The notes under the pieces are model-generated. The model was not told the origin of the DNA, searched no databases, and saw only the letters and a program-made list of their open reading frames with translations. Below are positions 33,976 to 34,939 of a DNA stretch of 34,939 nucleotides, piece after piece (within the stretch, counting starts at the first letter, position 1; every line of letters begins with the position of its first letter). The position numbers and the translations under genes were made by a program. The stretch is from Geobacteraceae bacterium GWC2_55_20 (lineage in GTDB: Bacteria > Desulfobacterota > Desulfuromonadia > Geobacterales > Pseudopelobacteraceae): the NCBI GenBank assembly GCA_001802125.1, contig MGZK01000058.1, forward strand, positions 1-34,939, read 5' to 3'.

Positions 33976-34939
33976 ATGGTTATCTGTTCCTTCTCAAGTT
34001 TTGCAAGGGTGTGGCTGACATATACGACCACTATCAGCGCTGCTGACCATGTTACCGCAAGAATTCCCCACCAGATTCCGGCCAGCCCCAGTCCCAGCAC
34101 GACCGACAGCAGGTGAAATACCAGTACCGGTCCGGCTATCTGCCGGTACAGCCCGATCAGGAGGCCGAAGCCGGGCAGTTTGATGCCTTGCATGGCGGAA
34201 ATGCTGATGTAGAGCAAAACATAGGCCGGGAATACAAAAGCCTCGATACTCAGGAAACCGGAGCCGATCGCAGCCACAGCGCTATCCGCTGTGAACAGTC
34301 CCATCAGTTCGCTGCTGAACATTAATGACGCAAGTGTACCGGTCAGCGCAATTGCGAAGCCATAGCGGAGCGAGACCCGCAGAGTCTCGCGGATGCGGTC
34401 GATGCGGCCGGCCCCAAAATTCTGGGCGGTCAGCGCCAGGGTCGATATGTTGAGTCCCATGATCGGCAGCAATGCGATCTGCTCGATGCGGGTGCCGATG
34501 CCGTAGGCTGCCACCGCCGATTCGCCGAAGCGTCCCACGTACCAGGTAATGACAAAGATACCGATTGAAACCGTCATCATGTTCAACGCCGATGGATAGC
34601 CCTGTCTGAAAAGTTCACGAAACGGTTTCCATCTCGGGATCAGCTCTTTCAGCTGGAGGGAGGTCAGAATGCCGGATTTTGACAGTCGGCTGAAAAGGTA
34701 GAAGTTGCCCAGGCATTGGATCAGTATCGTGGCCAGCGCGATGCCCGCCAACCCGAAGGCGGGAAGCCCCAAACCGCCATACATGAACCAGGGATCGAGG
34801 ACAAGGTTCAGAAAGAAACCGCATATCAGGAAATTGCGATAGGGCTTTGTGTTGCCGTGCGAGTTGTGAATGGCGTTCATCACGAAGTTTAGCAGAAAGA
34901 AGGGGCTGCCGGCAAATATGACATTCATGTAGCTCAGCG
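33972..34939 (-). CDS. MATE-family efflux protein (5' end beyond window)
   Basis: The C-terminal 322 or so codons of a multidrug and toxin extrusion protein. The frame stays open to the right edge (LSYMNVIFAGSPFF...), so the ATG at 34928 is probably internal. Several membrane helices are visible. The FFLLNFVMNAIHNSHGNTK stretch is typical of MATE helix 4/5, and GIGTRIEQIALLPIMGLN and ALTAQNFGAGR are family motifs. It should export drugs or metabolites by sodium or proton antiport across the inner membrane. It is translationally coupled to mtaB through an ATGA overlap. Confidence 0.9.
   Translation of the reverse strand, partial: LSYMNVIFAGSPFFLLNFVMNAIHNSHGNTKPYRNFLICGFFLNLVLDPWFMYGGLGLPAFGLAGIALATILIQCLGNFYLFSRLSKSGILTSLQLKELIPRWKPFRELFRQGYPSALNMMTVSIGIFVITWYVGRFGESAVAAYGIGTRIEQIALLPIMGLNISTLALTAQNFGAGRIDRIRETLRVSLRYGFAIALTGTLASLMFSSELMGLFTADSAVAAIGSGFLSIEAFVFPAYVLLYISISAMQGIKLPGFGLLIGLYRQIAGPVLVFHLLSVVLGLGLAGIWWGILAVTWSAALIVVVYVSHTLAKLEKEQITI

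Noticed and set aside
34925-34939. TAGCTCAG at the right edge, reminiscent of a tRNA D-arm
   Set aside because: It lies inside the open MATE reading frame, and no tRNA acceptor or anticodon arm is present.

Overview
The window looks like a chromosomal segment of a Geobacter-type bacterium (Desulfuromonadia/Geobacterales). The grounds are a moderately high GC content, the gene order queA-tgt-yajC-secD-secF-TPR-recJ-CDF-resB followed by mtaB on the other strand, a sensor with a periplasmic c-heme motif, and very large secreted proteins built from Lcl/DUF1566, Ig-like and CARDB modules. This assignment is inference from gene content; no database was searched.

Layout. (1) Positions 1-8851, minus strand: two giant secreted modular proteins in tandem, 46 bp apart. 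The downstream one runs off the left edge of the window. (2) 8852-9759: a mostly non-coding stretch with two hairpins, a 60-residue Cys/His-rich protein and a probable dispersed intergenic repeat. (3) 9760-14842, plus strand: a nucleotide-sugar operon (rmlB, rmlD, a stand-alone cupin mannose-6-phosphate isomerase, a lipoprotein, mannose-1-phosphate guanylyltransferase), then a PAS histidine kinase. (4) 14859-17715, plus strand: bioF-bioH-bioC behind a clear BirA-type operator, overlapping convergently with an ArsR-family repressor that has its own good promoter. (5) 18089-22144, minus strand: a heme-c/HAMP/GAF/HD-GYP signalling protein followed by an oppD-oppF ATPase pair with no permease genes in view. 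(6) 22491-32709, plus strand: spoIID-like protein, queA, tgt, yajC, secD, secF, TPR protein, strong terminator, recJ, cation diffusion facilitator, short ResB. (7) 32680-34939, minus strand: mtaB and a MATE-family efflux gene cut by the right edge.

How the parts work together. queA and tgt act in queuosine tRNA modification. YajC, SecD and SecF support Sec export. BioC and BioH open and close pimelate synthesis, with BioF taking the next step. RmlB/RmlD and the PMI/GMP pair feed dTDP-rhamnose and GDP-mannose into surface polysaccharide synthesis.

Points most worth following up: the BirA operator, the CxxCH-bearing HD-GYP protein, the giant proteins (an exact 181-codon super-repeat in one, an unrecognised central region in the other, and AT-rich Lcl modules in both), the four-cysteine PAS kinase and the intergenic repeat. 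No CRISPR array, insertion sequence, tRNA or rRNA was seen.
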